Below are positions 18,720 through 26,960 of a stretch of 62,270 bases of DNA, in pieces (position 1 is the first letter of the stretch; the number at the start of each line of letters is the position of its first letter). A model generated the notes under the pieces. That model ran no database searches and was not told where the DNA came from. It saw only the letters and a program-made list of their open reading frames with translations. Source of the stretch: Pirellula sp. (lineage in GTDB: Bacteria; Planctomycetota; Planctomycetia; Pirellulales; Pirellulaceae); NCBI GenBank assembly GCA_021300015.1, contig JAJTFB010000016.1:1-62270 (forward strand). Direction: 5' to 3'. Position numbers and translations under genes: made by a program.

Positions 18720-18760
18720 CTTACCAACGCATGGGTGGAGTATTCCTTGCGATTGGTAAG
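18720..18760 (-). promoter_or_regulatory. Inverted repeat upstream of the sigma factor gene
   Basis: CTTACCAA (18720-18727) and TTGGTAAG (18753-18760) form a perfect 8-bp inverted repeat with a 25-base centre that itself holds the near-palindrome GGAGTATTCC. It lies in the 104-bp spacer between ispF and the sigma factor gene, in the promoter zone of the sigma factor. It might be an operator; no promoter hexamers are convincing. Confidence 0.35.
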
Positions 18761-18785
18761 TCGTGGATCCTTGGAACTCGGGAAC

Positions 18786-19259
18786 TCAGACTCTAGTCAG
18801 CAACGCTACACAGTGAGCGACTGCCAACTCGCCACGTCCCACCTCGCCGACTCCCTCGCCGGTTTTCCCTTTCAAGTTCACGAGGGACTCGGGAACTTCA
18901 AGCACCGCTGCGATTCGAGCGAGCACTTGCGATTTGATCGGAGATATCTTTGGGTGTTCGAGTAGAACCACGCAATCCAAGTTTACAAGATCCCAACCGG
19001 ATTGTCGAACATTCGCCATAGCCAAACTTAGCATTTCCGCAGAATCCCGGCCGCGATTCTCGGGCATATCGTTCGGAAACAACTGCCCGATGTCGGGTAA
19101 ACCCGCCGCGCTGAGCAACGCGTCGGTGATCGCATGGAGCAGAACATCCGCATCGGAATGTCCCACAAAGTGCCTTCCGTGCTCGATGGCAACTCCCCCT
19201 AGAAGCATCGTTCCACCGGGTTCAATGCGGTGGGAATCGTATCCTATTCCGATACGCAT
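18786..19259 (-). CDS. ispF: 2-C-methyl-D-erythritol 2,4-cyclodiphosphate synthase
   Basis: IspF converts CDP-methylerythritol 2-phosphate to the cyclodiphosphate in the non-mevalonate isoprenoid pathway. The 157-residue length is normal. Metal ligands D8, H10 (GYDSHR) and H42 (GHSDADVLLHA) are present, as are LPDIGQLFPND and the C-terminal KGKTGEGVGEVGRGE. ATG 19259 gives the standard start MRIGIGYDSH; the longer frame to 19295 would run into the next gene. It follows a thioredoxin-like gene by 25 bp on the same strand. Confidence 0.97.
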   Translation of the reverse strand: MRIGIGYDSHRIEPGGTMLLGGVAIEHGRHFVGHSDADVLLHAITDALLSAAGLPDIGQLFPNDMPENRGRDSAEMLSLAMANVRQSGWDLVNLDCVVLLEHPKISPIKSQVLARIAAVLEVPESLVNLKGKTGEGVGEVGRGELAVAHCVALLTRV

Positions 19260-19284
19260 AGGGCCGTTCCTAGGTTCCTGAGAA

Positions 19285-19878
19285 TCACTGAACACCCTTG
19301 GGATCGAAGTACACGGGCTCGTTGCCTTGAATCCATTTGATGTTGCAACCGATGCTCGGAACCTGATTGGTTGAGACGGGCTTGCCGCTCAAAATCTCTT
19401 CAAGTGCAGCCCGCAAATCCGCACCGGTGACGGGCTTTCCATTGCGGGGCCTAGAATCGTCGATCTGCCCTCGGTAAACCAAACGATGGCCTTGATCGAA
19501 TACAAAGATGTCCGGCGTGCATGCTGCACGGTAAGCTTTTGCGATCTCTTGGGTTTCGTCGTACAAATAAGGAAATTCGTATCCTTGGGCCTGTGCCTCG
19601 ATCTTCATGGCCTCGGGAGCATCGTCCGGATGACTAGCGATGTCGTTGGAACTGATCCCCACGAAGTGCACTCCCTTGGGGGCATAGTCGGCATGGAGTT
19701 GGACCAGTTGGCTTGCGATATGTTTCACGAAAGGGCAATGGTTGCAGATGAACATCACAACGAGTGCTTTGCCACCCTTGAAGTCGCCTAAGCCTACCTC
19801 TCGGCCATCGACGTTAGGCAAACGAAAATCAGGGGCCGGGGTGCCCAAAGGCAACATGGTGCTGGCGGTTTTAACCAT
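19285..19878 (-). CDS. Thioredoxin-fold (AhpC/TSA-redoxin type) protein
   Basis: A 197-residue cytoplasmic protein with the redoxin layout: LGTPAPDFRLPNVDGREVGL, then the active site CNHCPF (C45, C48), SSND, and a cis-Pro loop ACTPDIFVFD. The CNHCPF form belongs to a widespread group of thioredoxin-family proteins with unassigned substrates. There is no signal peptide. It lies upstream of ispF with 25 bp between them. It probably acts as a thiol reductase or peroxidase; which one cannot be decided from sequence. Confidence 0.92.
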   Translation of the reverse strand: MVKTASTMLPLGTPAPDFRLPNVDGREVGLGDFKGGKALVVMFICNHCPFVKHIASQLVQLHADYAPKGVHFVGISSNDIASHPDDAPEAMKIEAQAQGYEFPYLYDETQEIAKAYRAACTPDIFVFDQGHRLVYRGQIDDSRPRNGKPVTGADLRAALEEILSGKPVSTNQVPSIGCNIKWIQGNEPVYFDPKGVQ

Positions 19879-19988
19879 TGCTCTCTACATTCCGCTGGTA
19901 TCAAAGGACTGGTGTTCTAAGGGAACTTACTGGTCCTGAGTATACCTAGGCGGATCGGTAATCCGCAAGGACAGCAGCCCGGCCACTG

Positions 19989-20408
19989 TTAGTTACCTGC
20001 CTCTTGGCCGTCGTCCTTCTTGCTCTTGTCCAAACCAGCCCGCTCCATGAGAGAGGATCGGAGCGCAATTTCGATTTGATCGTCGTCGGCCGGTGGGGGC
20101 CCTGATGCCCCTAGCAATTCAGGATCGTAACGGACTTCGTACTGGTGCTTGGCGATCGAGATGATTACTCCAGGATCGAGCCGTTTGCGAGTGACCCGAT
20201 AGCCATTGACCTTGGTCCCGTTGCGACTGTCGAGGTCCTTGATAAACCAATAACCCTGCTCGAGCGTCAGGCGGCAATGCTGCCCAGAAACATTGGGAAA
20301 TCGCAAGACGACGTCGCATGTCTCGCGCCGCCCGACCACGATTCGGTTTTTCTTTAGCGGAATGTCCTCTCCGCCACCGGTTGGAACCAAAAATCCCATG
20401 TTTGCCAT
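19989..20408 (-). CDS. FHA domain protein
   Basis: A 139-residue protein whose first ~100 residues form an FHA (phosphothreonine-binding) domain: VGRRETCDVVLRFPNVSGQHCRL, then IKDLDSRNGTKVNGYRV, containing the conserved G-R, S-H and N-G-T residues. The tail is charged (KSKKDDGQEAGN). No kinase or phosphatase gene is next to it. A TTGACG-17-TAGATT promoter lies about 60 bp upstream. FHA proteins bind phosphorylated partners; the partner here is unknown. Confidence 0.92.
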   Translation of the reverse strand: MANMGFLVPTGGGEDIPLKKNRIVVGRRETCDVVLRFPNVSGQHCRLTLEQGYWFIKDLDSRNGTKVNGYRVTRKRLDPGVIISIAKHQYEVRYDPELLGASGPPPADDDQIEIALRSSLMERAGLDKSKKDDGQEAGN

Positions 20409-20466
20409 GATGGGGGCGCTCGCACCTATAAATTTAACCTATGCCAAACCTGAGTAACGTGATAAA

Positions 20467-20495
20467 AATCTACGTCTTGAACCCCCGACCGTCAA
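20467..20495 (-). promoter_or_regulatory. Candidate sigma-70-type promoter for the FHA gene
   Basis: On the minus strand TTGACG (20495-20490) and TAGATT (20472-20467) are separated by 17 bases, giving a transcript start about 50 bases before ATG 20408. This is one of the few spacers in the window with a reasonable -35/-10 pair. Planctomycete promoter rules are less certain than those of E. coli. Confidence 0.4.
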
Positions 20496-20534
20496 ATCAA
20501 AAAAACCGTCTAAGAACGATCTAACGAGCCAATT

Positions 20535-20924
20535 ATGCCTAAAATAACGATGCTTTTCGGTGCCTTGCTCTGCGGGATCTCGCTGGCAATCTTGATGATT
20601 ACCCAAAAAGTAGGTAGTCCGAGTATCTTCATTCCGATGGCCGTCGGGCTCCCTCTATTGATTCTTGGTTTCCTCTCAAGCACCAAGCCGCATCTTCGCA
20701 AACATTTGATGCACGCTGCCGTGGCGCTTGGACTCTTAGGCGCTCTGGCTGCCCTGGTCCCGAGCCTCATGCAACTTGGGAAGCTAGCTCAAGGCCAAGA
20801 GGTCGATCTGACGCGAGCCGGTTCGGTCTGGGCGATGGCCATACTCTGCTTTACCTACGTCGCTACGGGTGTCCGATCCTTCATCAGTGCCCGCAAGGCC
20901 TCCTCGGCAAAAGAATCCGCTTAG
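20535..20924 (+). CDS. Small membrane protein of unknown function
   Basis: A 129-residue protein with four predicted membrane spans (about 5-23, 32-50, 58-78, 96-113) and a short basic C-terminus (ISARKASSAKES). I do not recognise a named family. It ends 26 bp before the ABC exporter gene on the same strand and may share its transcript. Neither substrate nor partner can be inferred. Confidence 0.75.
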   Translation: MPKITMLFGALLCGISLAILMITQKVGSPSIFIPMAVGLPLLILGFLSSTKPHLRKHLMHAAVALGLLGALAALVPSLMQLGKLAQGQEVDLTRAGSVWAMAILCFTYVATGVRSFISARKASSAKESA

Positions 20925-20950
20925 GAATCCTTAACCTAGGGTCCAACACC

Positions 20951-23185
20951 TTGCCAGTCCAGGTTAACATCCCCGAGCCCCTTCGCCATGCACTGATCGC
21001 TCAGAGCCCCAAGTGCAGCGAGGCCTTTTCCTCCCTCCTTGGGGCGAGTGAATCGGTCGAATCCTGGTTCCAACCCAACCTCGACGACGCACTTCGCTTC
21101 GAAAAGAGCTTGGTCGTTCTGACTCGCCAAGCCCTCTATGCTTGGGACAATTCCTCAGGCCGATGGAGCCGCTGGGAACTGACTCCAGAATCCGGCTTGA
21201 GAAAAGTCGATCGGTCCGGACTCGGTCTCTTGGAACTCTTCGACGACAAGAGTCTCATCGCACACTGGCGATACACCGCCGCCGAAATCAATGGAGCCGC
21301 CTCGATCGTCTCGGAGTTCCAGAAGATCCGCTCCGGCCAAGAGGAGTCCGACGCTGGCTCGATATGCCCGTCGTGCGGAGGCCCAATGCAGGAGGGGCAA
21401 GTCCTCTGCGCCAATTGCTCGCCGACGGCTGTCCCCAACACGACACGTTCGCTGTTGCGATTGGTTCGGTTCGCAAAACCCCGCGCGCTTTTGATCGCAG
21501 GGGGCTTTGGGCTGACGGTCTTGAGCACCTGCGCCGCGATGATCCCTCCGTTGCTTACCAAACCCCTGATGGATCAGGTGCTGATCCCCCACCAAAGCAA
21601 ACTGCCTGCTCGATTTGATCTAGTTCCTTGGCTCCTGGGGGGAATGCTCTTGGCGGCCTTGCTCAGTTGGGCATTGAGTTGGGCAAAGACTTACGTCATG
21701 GCTCGCATCAGCGAGCGCATCAGCGCCGATCTGCGCTACGCAACCTACGGACATTTGCAAAAGCTATCGCTGGAATTTTTCGGTGGAAAACGGACCGGGG
21801 ATTTGATCTCCCGCGTCAGCGATGACACGCAGCGAATCTGCGATTTTCTCTCGATCCATGCTGTCGATTTCGCCACCGACATCATCATGATCGTCATCAC
21901 TGCGATCCTGTTGATATGGCTCGATCCGACGATGGCTTTGGTCGGACTCTTGCCGTTCCCTTTCATCGCATGGATCGTCGCTCGAGTCCAAGCTCGTATG
22001 CGTGCGGGTTTTGCCCGCGGCAGCTCGGCATGGGCCGAAATGGTCAATGTCCTTGCCGATACCATCCCTGGTATTCGGGTCGTCAAAGCGTTCGCTCAAG
22101 AAAATCGCGAAGTCGAACGGTTCCAGGAACGCAACGACCAAGTCCTCTACGCCAACGACCGCGTCAATCGCCTCTGGGCGGCCTTCGCCCCGATCATCAC
22201 CCTGCTTACCGATATCGGATTGTTGATCATCTACGGTTTTGGTGCTTACCAGATCTATCGAGGTGGATTGTCCGTCGGCGATCTTTCCGTATTCCTCATG
22301 TGGGTATCTCGACTCTACCTGCGGCTTGACGATATGAGTCGACTGCTTGCCAACGCCCAACGCACCGCAGCAGCAACCCACCGAATTTTCGAGATTCTCG
22401 ACCGAGTACCAAGCGTTGCCGAACCCCTGGGCCCTGTTCATCCAGGGCGGGTCCAAGGTCGCATCGATTTGGATAAAGTCACCTTCAGTTACGGATCGCG
22501 ACAAGTCATCCACGACGTGAATTTGAGCATTCAGCCGGGCGAAATGATCGGGCTAGTCGGCCCAAGCGGCGCAGGGAAAAGCACCCTGGTCAACCTTGTA
22601 TGCCGCTTCTACGATGTGGCAAGCGGCTCGATTCGCGTCGATGGTGTCGATATCCGCGAATACCCGATCAGCGAATACCGCAGCAATATAGGCATCGTTC
22701 TTCAGGAGCCTTTTCTGTTCTTCGGCTCGATCGCCGAGAATATCGCTTATGGACGCCCCGATGCGACCCGCGAGCAGGTCATCGCCGCAGCACGCGCGGC
22801 CAAGGCCCACGATTTCATCCTTAAGCTCACCGATGGCTACGATTCGCTCGTAGGCGAACGAGGCCAATCGCTCTCCGGAGGCGAACGCCAACGCATTTCG
22901 ATCGCTCGTGCACTGCTTACGGATCCACGCATTCTCATCCTCGACGAAGCGACCTCGGCAGTCGACACCGAAACCGAGCGGGAAATCCAAGAAGCGCTCG
23001 ATGTGCTCGTCCAAGGTCGAACCACGATCGCCATCGCGCACCGCATCAGCACCCTACGCAAAGCCAATCGCATCATCGTGCTGGAACGTGGGAGAGTCAC
23101 CGAAGTCGGTAACCACGATGATTTGCTTGCCCAACAAGGGACCTACTACCGTCTGAACCAAGCCCAGAAAAATGCTGGCACCTAG
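20951..23185 (+). CDS. ABC exporter (fused permease and ATPase) with zinc-ribbon extension
   Basis: A 744-residue half-transporter. The first ~170 residues are an extra cytoplasmic part ending in a zinc-ribbon-like Cys set, CPSCGG and CANC (C139, C142, C153, C156). Six membrane spans follow (about 180-450), then the ATPase: Walker A GPSGAGKST from residue 537, signature LSGGERQR, Walker B ILILDEATSAVD and the H-loop IAHRIS. This is the MsbA/MDR-like exporter layout and should act as a homodimer; substrate unknown. The start is TTG at 20951, the only start ahead of the conserved part. The last 46 bases, including the stop, lie in a 57-bp tandem duplication. Confidence 0.94.
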   Translation: MPVQVNIPEPLRHALIAQSPKCSEAFSSLLGASESVESWFQPNLDDALRFEKSLVVLTRQALYAWDNSSGRWSRWELTPESGLRKVDRSGLGLLELFDDKSLIAHWRYTAAEINGAASIVSEFQKIRSGQEESDAGSICPSCGGPMQEGQVLCANCSPTAVPNTTRSLLRLVRFAKPRALLIAGGFGLTVLSTCAAMIPPLLTKPLMDQVLIPHQSKLPARFDLVPWLLGGMLLAALLSWALSWAKTYVMARISERISADLRYATYGHLQKLSLEFFGGKRTGDLISRVSDDTQRICDFLSIHAVDFATDIIMIVITAILLIWLDPTMALVGLLPFPFIAWIVARVQARMRAGFARGSSAWAEMVNVLADTIPGIRVVKAFAQENREVERFQERNDQVLYANDRVNRLWAAFAPIITLLTDIGLLIIYGFGAYQIYRGGLSVGDLSVFLMWVSRLYLRLDDMSRLLANAQRTAAATHRIFEILDRVPSVAEPLGPVHPGRVQGRIDLDKVTFSYGSRQVIHDVNLSIQPGEMIGLVGPSGAGKSTLVNLVCRFYDVASGSIRVDGVDIREYPISEYRSNIGIVLQEPFLFFGSIAENIAYGRPDATREQVIAAARAAKAHDFILKLTDGYDSLVGERGQSLSGGERQRISIARALLTDPRILILDEATSAVDTETEREIQEALDVLVQGRTTIAIAHRISTLRKANRIIVLERGRVTEVGNHDDLLAQQGTYYRLNQAQKNAGT

Positions 23186-23253
23186 TGCAACCTTGTGACC
23201 TACTACCGTCTGAACCAAGCCCAGAAAAATGCTGGCACCTAGTGCAACCTTGT
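23140..23253. repeat. Perfect 57-bp tandem duplication across the end of the ABC gene
   Basis: Bases 23140-23196 are repeated without a mismatch at 23197-23253. The first copy holds the last 14 codons and the TAG stop of the ABC transporter gene plus 11 bases beyond, so the protein is unchanged and the second copy is a non-coding relic in the spacer. The lack of any difference means the event is recent, or is an assembly artefact. Confidence 0.97.
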
Positions 23254-23327
23254 TGTTTTTCTCAGAAGATCCATCAAAAGGCTTTTGAAAAGGATTCAAG
23301 GAATAAAACACAATAAAAACACAATTA

Positions 23328-23404
23328 AAACACAGAGACACAGAGGGCACAGAGAGGGTGGGAGATTCGAACCAAGCTCCGCGACCTCTACTGCCTCTGT
23401 GTTT
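23328..23404. repeat. Short element bounded by 10-bp inverted repeats
   Basis: AAACACAGAG (23328-23337) and CTCTGTGTTT (23395-23404) are exact inverted repeats enclosing 57 bp. The left end continues as a purine-rich ACAGAGACACAGAGGGCACAGAG-like tract (kept short here), and the upstream 50 bp is A-rich with repeated ACAC/AAAA. CTCTGTG-rich intergenic tracts are dispersed in many environmental bacterial genomes, so this is probably a copy of a REP- or MITE-like repeat. It lies between two convergent genes, 74 bp after the tandem duplication. Confidence 0.5.
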
Positions 23405-23412
23405 CAAGGGGA

Positions 23413-25590
23413 TTATTTTACATACACGCGGAGTCGCTTGTTGGGATAGCTGCTGGCCGAGCTGGTGAAGGTCCAGTCGCTGTTTTCGCCGCTGCTGTTG
23501 CCGATCCCAACGTCGGCTCTAGACCCAGCTTTCCATTGGTTGATGGCGAAAACAGTTTGCTTGACGGCTCCATGATGCACCTGCATCGATCCGTATCCGT
23601 CTTCGGGCACGGCCAGCGAATCGCCAAAGTCATAAACGCGATCCGATGCGCCAGCGACGGCCGGCTCATTTCTCTGCGCGTAGTTGTCGGGCCAAAACTC
23701 GATGTTTCCAGAATCGATCTGTGTGCCTAAGGTCAGTCCAGCAACGTTGCTAAAAATATCCATGCTTTGGACCGGCATTTGGAATCGAGCTTTCGAGGCG
23801 AATGTGGGAATCCCAATCCTGCTGGGGTCCTTGGTAAACGCCTTCATCGATACGAACACCTTGCGCTCCTCACCCTGCGGACCGGTCAGCTCAACAAAAT
23901 AAGCGACTCTCTCAAAAGGACCGACGGTGCTGCTGTTGTCGACATCGTAGCGGATCTCATTCGAGAGTTTGTTGAGGTCCAGATCGTAGACCAAGCGGTA
24001 TTGATCGGCCCCCGGTACGGTATCTAAAAACTGTGGCTCCTTGCCAGCTCGAAATGCTCCAACCGGCAAGCCGCTTGCGCCGCTGAGGTTCGGCTCAGCG
24101 AGCATATTCCATGCGAAGCGAACGGCCGTCGGATTAGCGACTTTGTCGCTGGTCAATAGCATGCTATCCCCCTGGATCTGGGCCTCGGCTGGCTGATAAC
24201 CATTCGAATTGGCTCCGATGATTTCGAAGTGGCTCGGTGGTTTGCCATCGCGCGTTTTCAATCCGCCCGCCGTGTACTTGAACGTGACCTTGAGCTCTTT
24301 GCCCTTGGATTCAATGTCGCTGTACTCAGGACTCCTTGCGAAGGTATCTTTCATCCCATAGTCGTTGGCTAGTGCCAGCAATGCCAATCTTCGACCTACA
24401 TCCTGTTTGTTCGGTGGATGAATATCGTTGAGTGTCGCGATGTCGTTGATGACGACCATCGCGGTCCTGGGAACAGTGGCTTGCACTGCCGCTTGGACCT
24501 CCCAAAATTTCGCAAGCGTCGTCGGATCGGAATCGCCGTATCGAAACGGTGCGATTTGGACGTAGTAGAAAGGAAAGTCCCCCTGACCCCATCGCTCTCT
24601 CCAGCCTTGGATCAACGCCTTTTTCTTTTCGAGATAGATCATTCCCTCCTCGTGATTGGATTCGCCTTGGTACCAAATCGCTCCTCGAATCGGAAAACCG
24701 ACGATCGAATGAATCATGCCGTTGTAGAGCATCGACGGGTCCTGATTGCTACCAAACGGGGTCAACTCATTCGGGAAGCTCGGACTCGGGGCGAGCAACT
24801 CCACGCCGCCGGTCGAGTTCTTGGCCTTGAGCAACCATTTCTCAAGTGCTTCGATGTGTTCCCCAAGTCGTTTTTGGTACGCAAGTGTTCCAGGGGTTCG
24901 ACCCATGACGGATTGATAGATTCCTTGCAAGGCATCGACGCGTTGGAACCCCACGGGTGGGATCCAGGGCTCGACCCGCGTGCCGCCCCACGAGGAATTC
25001 ACTAGGCCGACCGGGACGTCGAGCTTCTTCGATAGCTCGCGTGCCATGTAATAACCCACAGCGGTAAACCCACCAGCCGTCTCCGGAGAACAAACCTGCC
25101 AGTTGGATTGGAAATTCTCCAACGGGACCATCGAGGGAACCAAGGGGACTTTGATATGCCGGATCGTAGGGTACTTGGCGGCCGCTATCTCTTCCTGAGG
25201 ATTAAGGCTCGCTGCGACAGACCACTCCATATTGGATTGCCCTGAGCAGACCCAAACCTCTCCGACAAGCACATCCTTAAACTCGATCCGATTCTTCCCT
25301 TGGATCACAACACTCGTCGGACTCTTGCTCGCGACCATGGCTGGCAATTCCAATCGCCATTTCCCTTCGGCGTCGGCTTGTGTGCTCGATTTGGACGCCC
25401 CGATTTGGATCTCAACACTCTCGCCAGGTTCGGCCCAACCCCAGAATTTGAGCTTCGTATCCCGTTGGAGCACCATATGGTCGCCGAAAATCGCTGGGAC
25501 CTTGACGTCCGCACGGGCATTGGGCACCATGCACAAACCGTTGGCGATCCCAACCCAGGCGAGCAATGCAAAAAAAAGTCTGCGAATCAT
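23413..25590 (-). CDS. Sialate O-acetylesterase (SGNH-type)
   Basis: An exported esterase of 725 residues from ATG 25590, which gives a clean signal peptide (MIRRLFFALLAW..., likely cut after NARA near residue 27). An N-terminal beta domain (VFGDHMVLQ-type opening, here AIFGDHMVLQRD) leads to the catalytic block with GEVWVCSGQSNMEW (nucleophile S119) and IWYQGESNH. The Asp/His pair is expected in NDIHPPNKQDVGRRLA. It removes O-acetyl groups from sialic acids or other polysaccharides; such genes are numerous in planctomycetes. The C-terminal ~150 residues are an extra beta-rich region. It diverges from the MnmE-like gene with 78 bp between start codons. Confidence 0.93.
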   Translation of the reverse strand: MIRRLFFALLAWVGIANGLCMVPNARADVKVPAIFGDHMVLQRDTKLKFWGWAEPGESVEIQIGASKSSTQADAEGKWRLELPAMVASKSPTSVVIQGKNRIEFKDVLVGEVWVCSGQSNMEWSVAASLNPQEEIAAAKYPTIRHIKVPLVPSMVPLENFQSNWQVCSPETAGGFTAVGYYMARELSKKLDVPVGLVNSSWGGTRVEPWIPPVGFQRVDALQGIYQSVMGRTPGTLAYQKRLGEHIEALEKWLLKAKNSTGGVELLAPSPSFPNELTPFGSNQDPSMLYNGMIHSIVGFPIRGAIWYQGESNHEEGMIYLEKKKALIQGWRERWGQGDFPFYYVQIAPFRYGDSDPTTLAKFWEVQAAVQATVPRTAMVVINDIATLNDIHPPNKQDVGRRLALLALANDYGMKDTFARSPEYSDIESKGKELKVTFKYTAGGLKTRDGKPPSHFEIIGANSNGYQPAEAQIQGDSMLLTSDKVANPTAVRFAWNMLAEPNLSGASGLPVGAFRAGKEPQFLDTVPGADQYRLVYDLDLNKLSNEIRYDVDNSSTVGPFERVAYFVELTGPQGEERKVFVSMKAFTKDPSRIGIPTFASKARFQMPVQSMDIFSNVAGLTLGTQIDSGNIEFWPDNYAQRNEPAVAGASDRVYDFGDSLAVPEDGYGSMQVHHGAVKQTVFAINQWKAGSRADVGIGNSSGENSDWTFTSSASSYPNKRLRVYVK

Positions 25591-25668
25591 GGTTTTCCTT
25601 CGGTCCCAAAATGATCTCTCGGTCCAACGTTCAGATTTCAAAGCGCAGGCGACAGTATAACCAAGCCG

Positions 25669-26907
25669 ATGGACACACCAGGACCTGATGGCTCCTTTTC
25701 GGAACTCGAATCGGATGACTTATCGAAGATGACCGAATTGAAAGAATCGACTGCTTGCAAAATCACCGGGGATGCTCCCTCGGCCATCGCCGTGATCGAA
25801 TTGATAGGACCCCAAGCGATCGAGTGGCTCGCTCGGCATTGGACCCCCGCTCACCGATCCGACATGATTCGAATCGATGCGATTCGCTACGGGATCTTGA
25901 GATTGCCAACCCGAGCCGGCGAGCTCCCCGAAAACGAGCTCCCCGAAAACAAGCTCCGCGACACTTCCCCCCGCGAAAACGCTCCTGCCGGCGAGTCGGT
26001 CGTCGTATGCCGCACCTCAGAGGGTCGCTACGAGCTGCATTGCCACGGAGGCCATGCCGCGTCGCATGCGATCCTGAACTGCATGCTCGATGAAGGGATC
26101 CGGATCCAATCGGCGATCGAGTCGTTTGCTCAGACACAAACCGATCCGATCGACACCGAAGCGACCTTGGAATTGCTCAAAGCAAAAACGCTGCGCACCG
26201 CGAGGATCCTCATGGACCAGAAACGAGGGGCTCTGCGCAATGCGTTGAATCAGATCGATCGTGCCCTTGATCGAGCCGATTTACCCGAGGCGCAGCGTTT
26301 GGCCCAGGAGCTGAAGTCCTGGAACGAGGTGGGTCGGCATCTAACGACCCCTTTCGATGTTCTTCTTTGCGGCCCTCCCAATGTGGGCAAGAGCAGTTTG
26401 CTCAATCGGATTCTCGGATACCGAAGGGCGATTGTTCACGATCAAGCCGGTACGACGCGCGATTTGCTCGTCGAGGAAACCAGCATCGAGGGCTGGCCGG
26501 TCCGAATCCAGGACAGCGCTGGGATTCGAACTTCGGGTGACCTAACCGAACAACTCGGAGTGCAACGCGCGATCGAGGCAAGTTCCTCGGCCGACCTGCA
26601 ATTGATCTTGGTCGATCCGGCCGAAGGCTGGACACAGGCCCATCAGGGCCTGCTCGATAGCAAACCGCACAAGTCGATGCTGGTGCTGACCAAAGCCGAT
26701 CTTCAGTTGCCCAGCCCAAATTCGCTGCCTGATTGTCCATCGCTATCGGTCAGTTCACAGACCGGCGAAGGGATCGATGATTTATTGAAGGCAATCGCCA
26801 GAGGCTTGGTCCCGGTCGAGCCGAGTGAGAAACAAGCGGTCCTCTTTACAGAACCGTTGCGGCTTGCGTTGGACCGTCGGTTTCAAGGCCAAGACCTACG
26901 AAGATAA
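25669..26907 (+). CDS. MnmE/TrmE-like GTPase lacking the C-terminal CxGK end
   Basis: A 412-residue protein related to the tRNA-modifying GTPase MnmE. The N-terminal part keeps the folate-domain end YELHCHGGHAA; a helical section follows (residues ~150-220); the G domain has GPPNVGKSS (from 235), GTTRD, DSAGIR and TKAD. True MnmE is about 450-460 residues and ends in F-C-I-G-K, whose Cys is essential. Here the protein stops after LDRRFQGQDLRR and no frame continues the missing end. A 15-bp unit repeats near 25921 (ELPEN, twice). It may be a paralogue with another role rather than the tRNA-modifying enzyme. Confidence 0.88.
   Translation: MDTPGPDGSFSELESDDLSKMTELKESTACKITGDAPSAIAVIELIGPQAIEWLARHWTPAHRSDMIRIDAIRYGILRLPTRAGELPENELPENKLRDTSPRENAPAGESVVVCRTSEGRYELHCHGGHAASHAILNCMLDEGIRIQSAIESFAQTQTDPIDTEATLELLKAKTLRTARILMDQKRGALRNALNQIDRALDRADLPEAQRLAQELKSWNEVGRHLTTPFDVLLCGPPNVGKSSLLNRILGYRRAIVHDQAGTTRDLLVEETSIEGWPVRIQDSAGIRTSGDLTEQLGVQRAIEASSSADLQLILVDPAEGWTQAHQGLLDSKPHKSMLVLTKADLQLPSPNSLPDCPSLSVSSQTGEGIDDLLKAIARGLVPVEPSEKQAVLFTEPLRLALDRRFQGQDLRR
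25921..25950. repeat. 15-bp in-frame tandem repeat in the MnmE-like gene
   Basis: GAGCTCCCCGAAAAC occurs twice in a row and a decayed third copy follows, encoding ELPEN-ELPEN-KLRD. The frame is kept. It falls in a loop that is absent from typical MnmE. Confidence 0.85.
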
Positions 26908-26960
26908 GCCGAACAGACACGCAGCGCCGCATCGAGGAAGGGTAGCTCTTCGAGGGAAGG

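Noticed and set aside
23173-23190. TGGCAC...TGCAA as a sigma-54 promoter at the end of the ABC gene
   Set aside because: The spacing between the -24 and -12 parts is too short and the site faces no gene on that strand.
23341-23380. tRNA-like T-arm on the minus strand (GGTTCGAATC followed by TCCCACC)
   Set aside because: The T-stem bases do not pair properly and no acceptor, D or anticodon arms can be found upstream; it is the core of the inverted-repeat element.
26908-26960. GTAGC/GCTAC hairpin between the MnmE-like gene and the giant gene
   Set aside because: Only five pairs, a long loop and no T-run on either strand; not a credible terminator.
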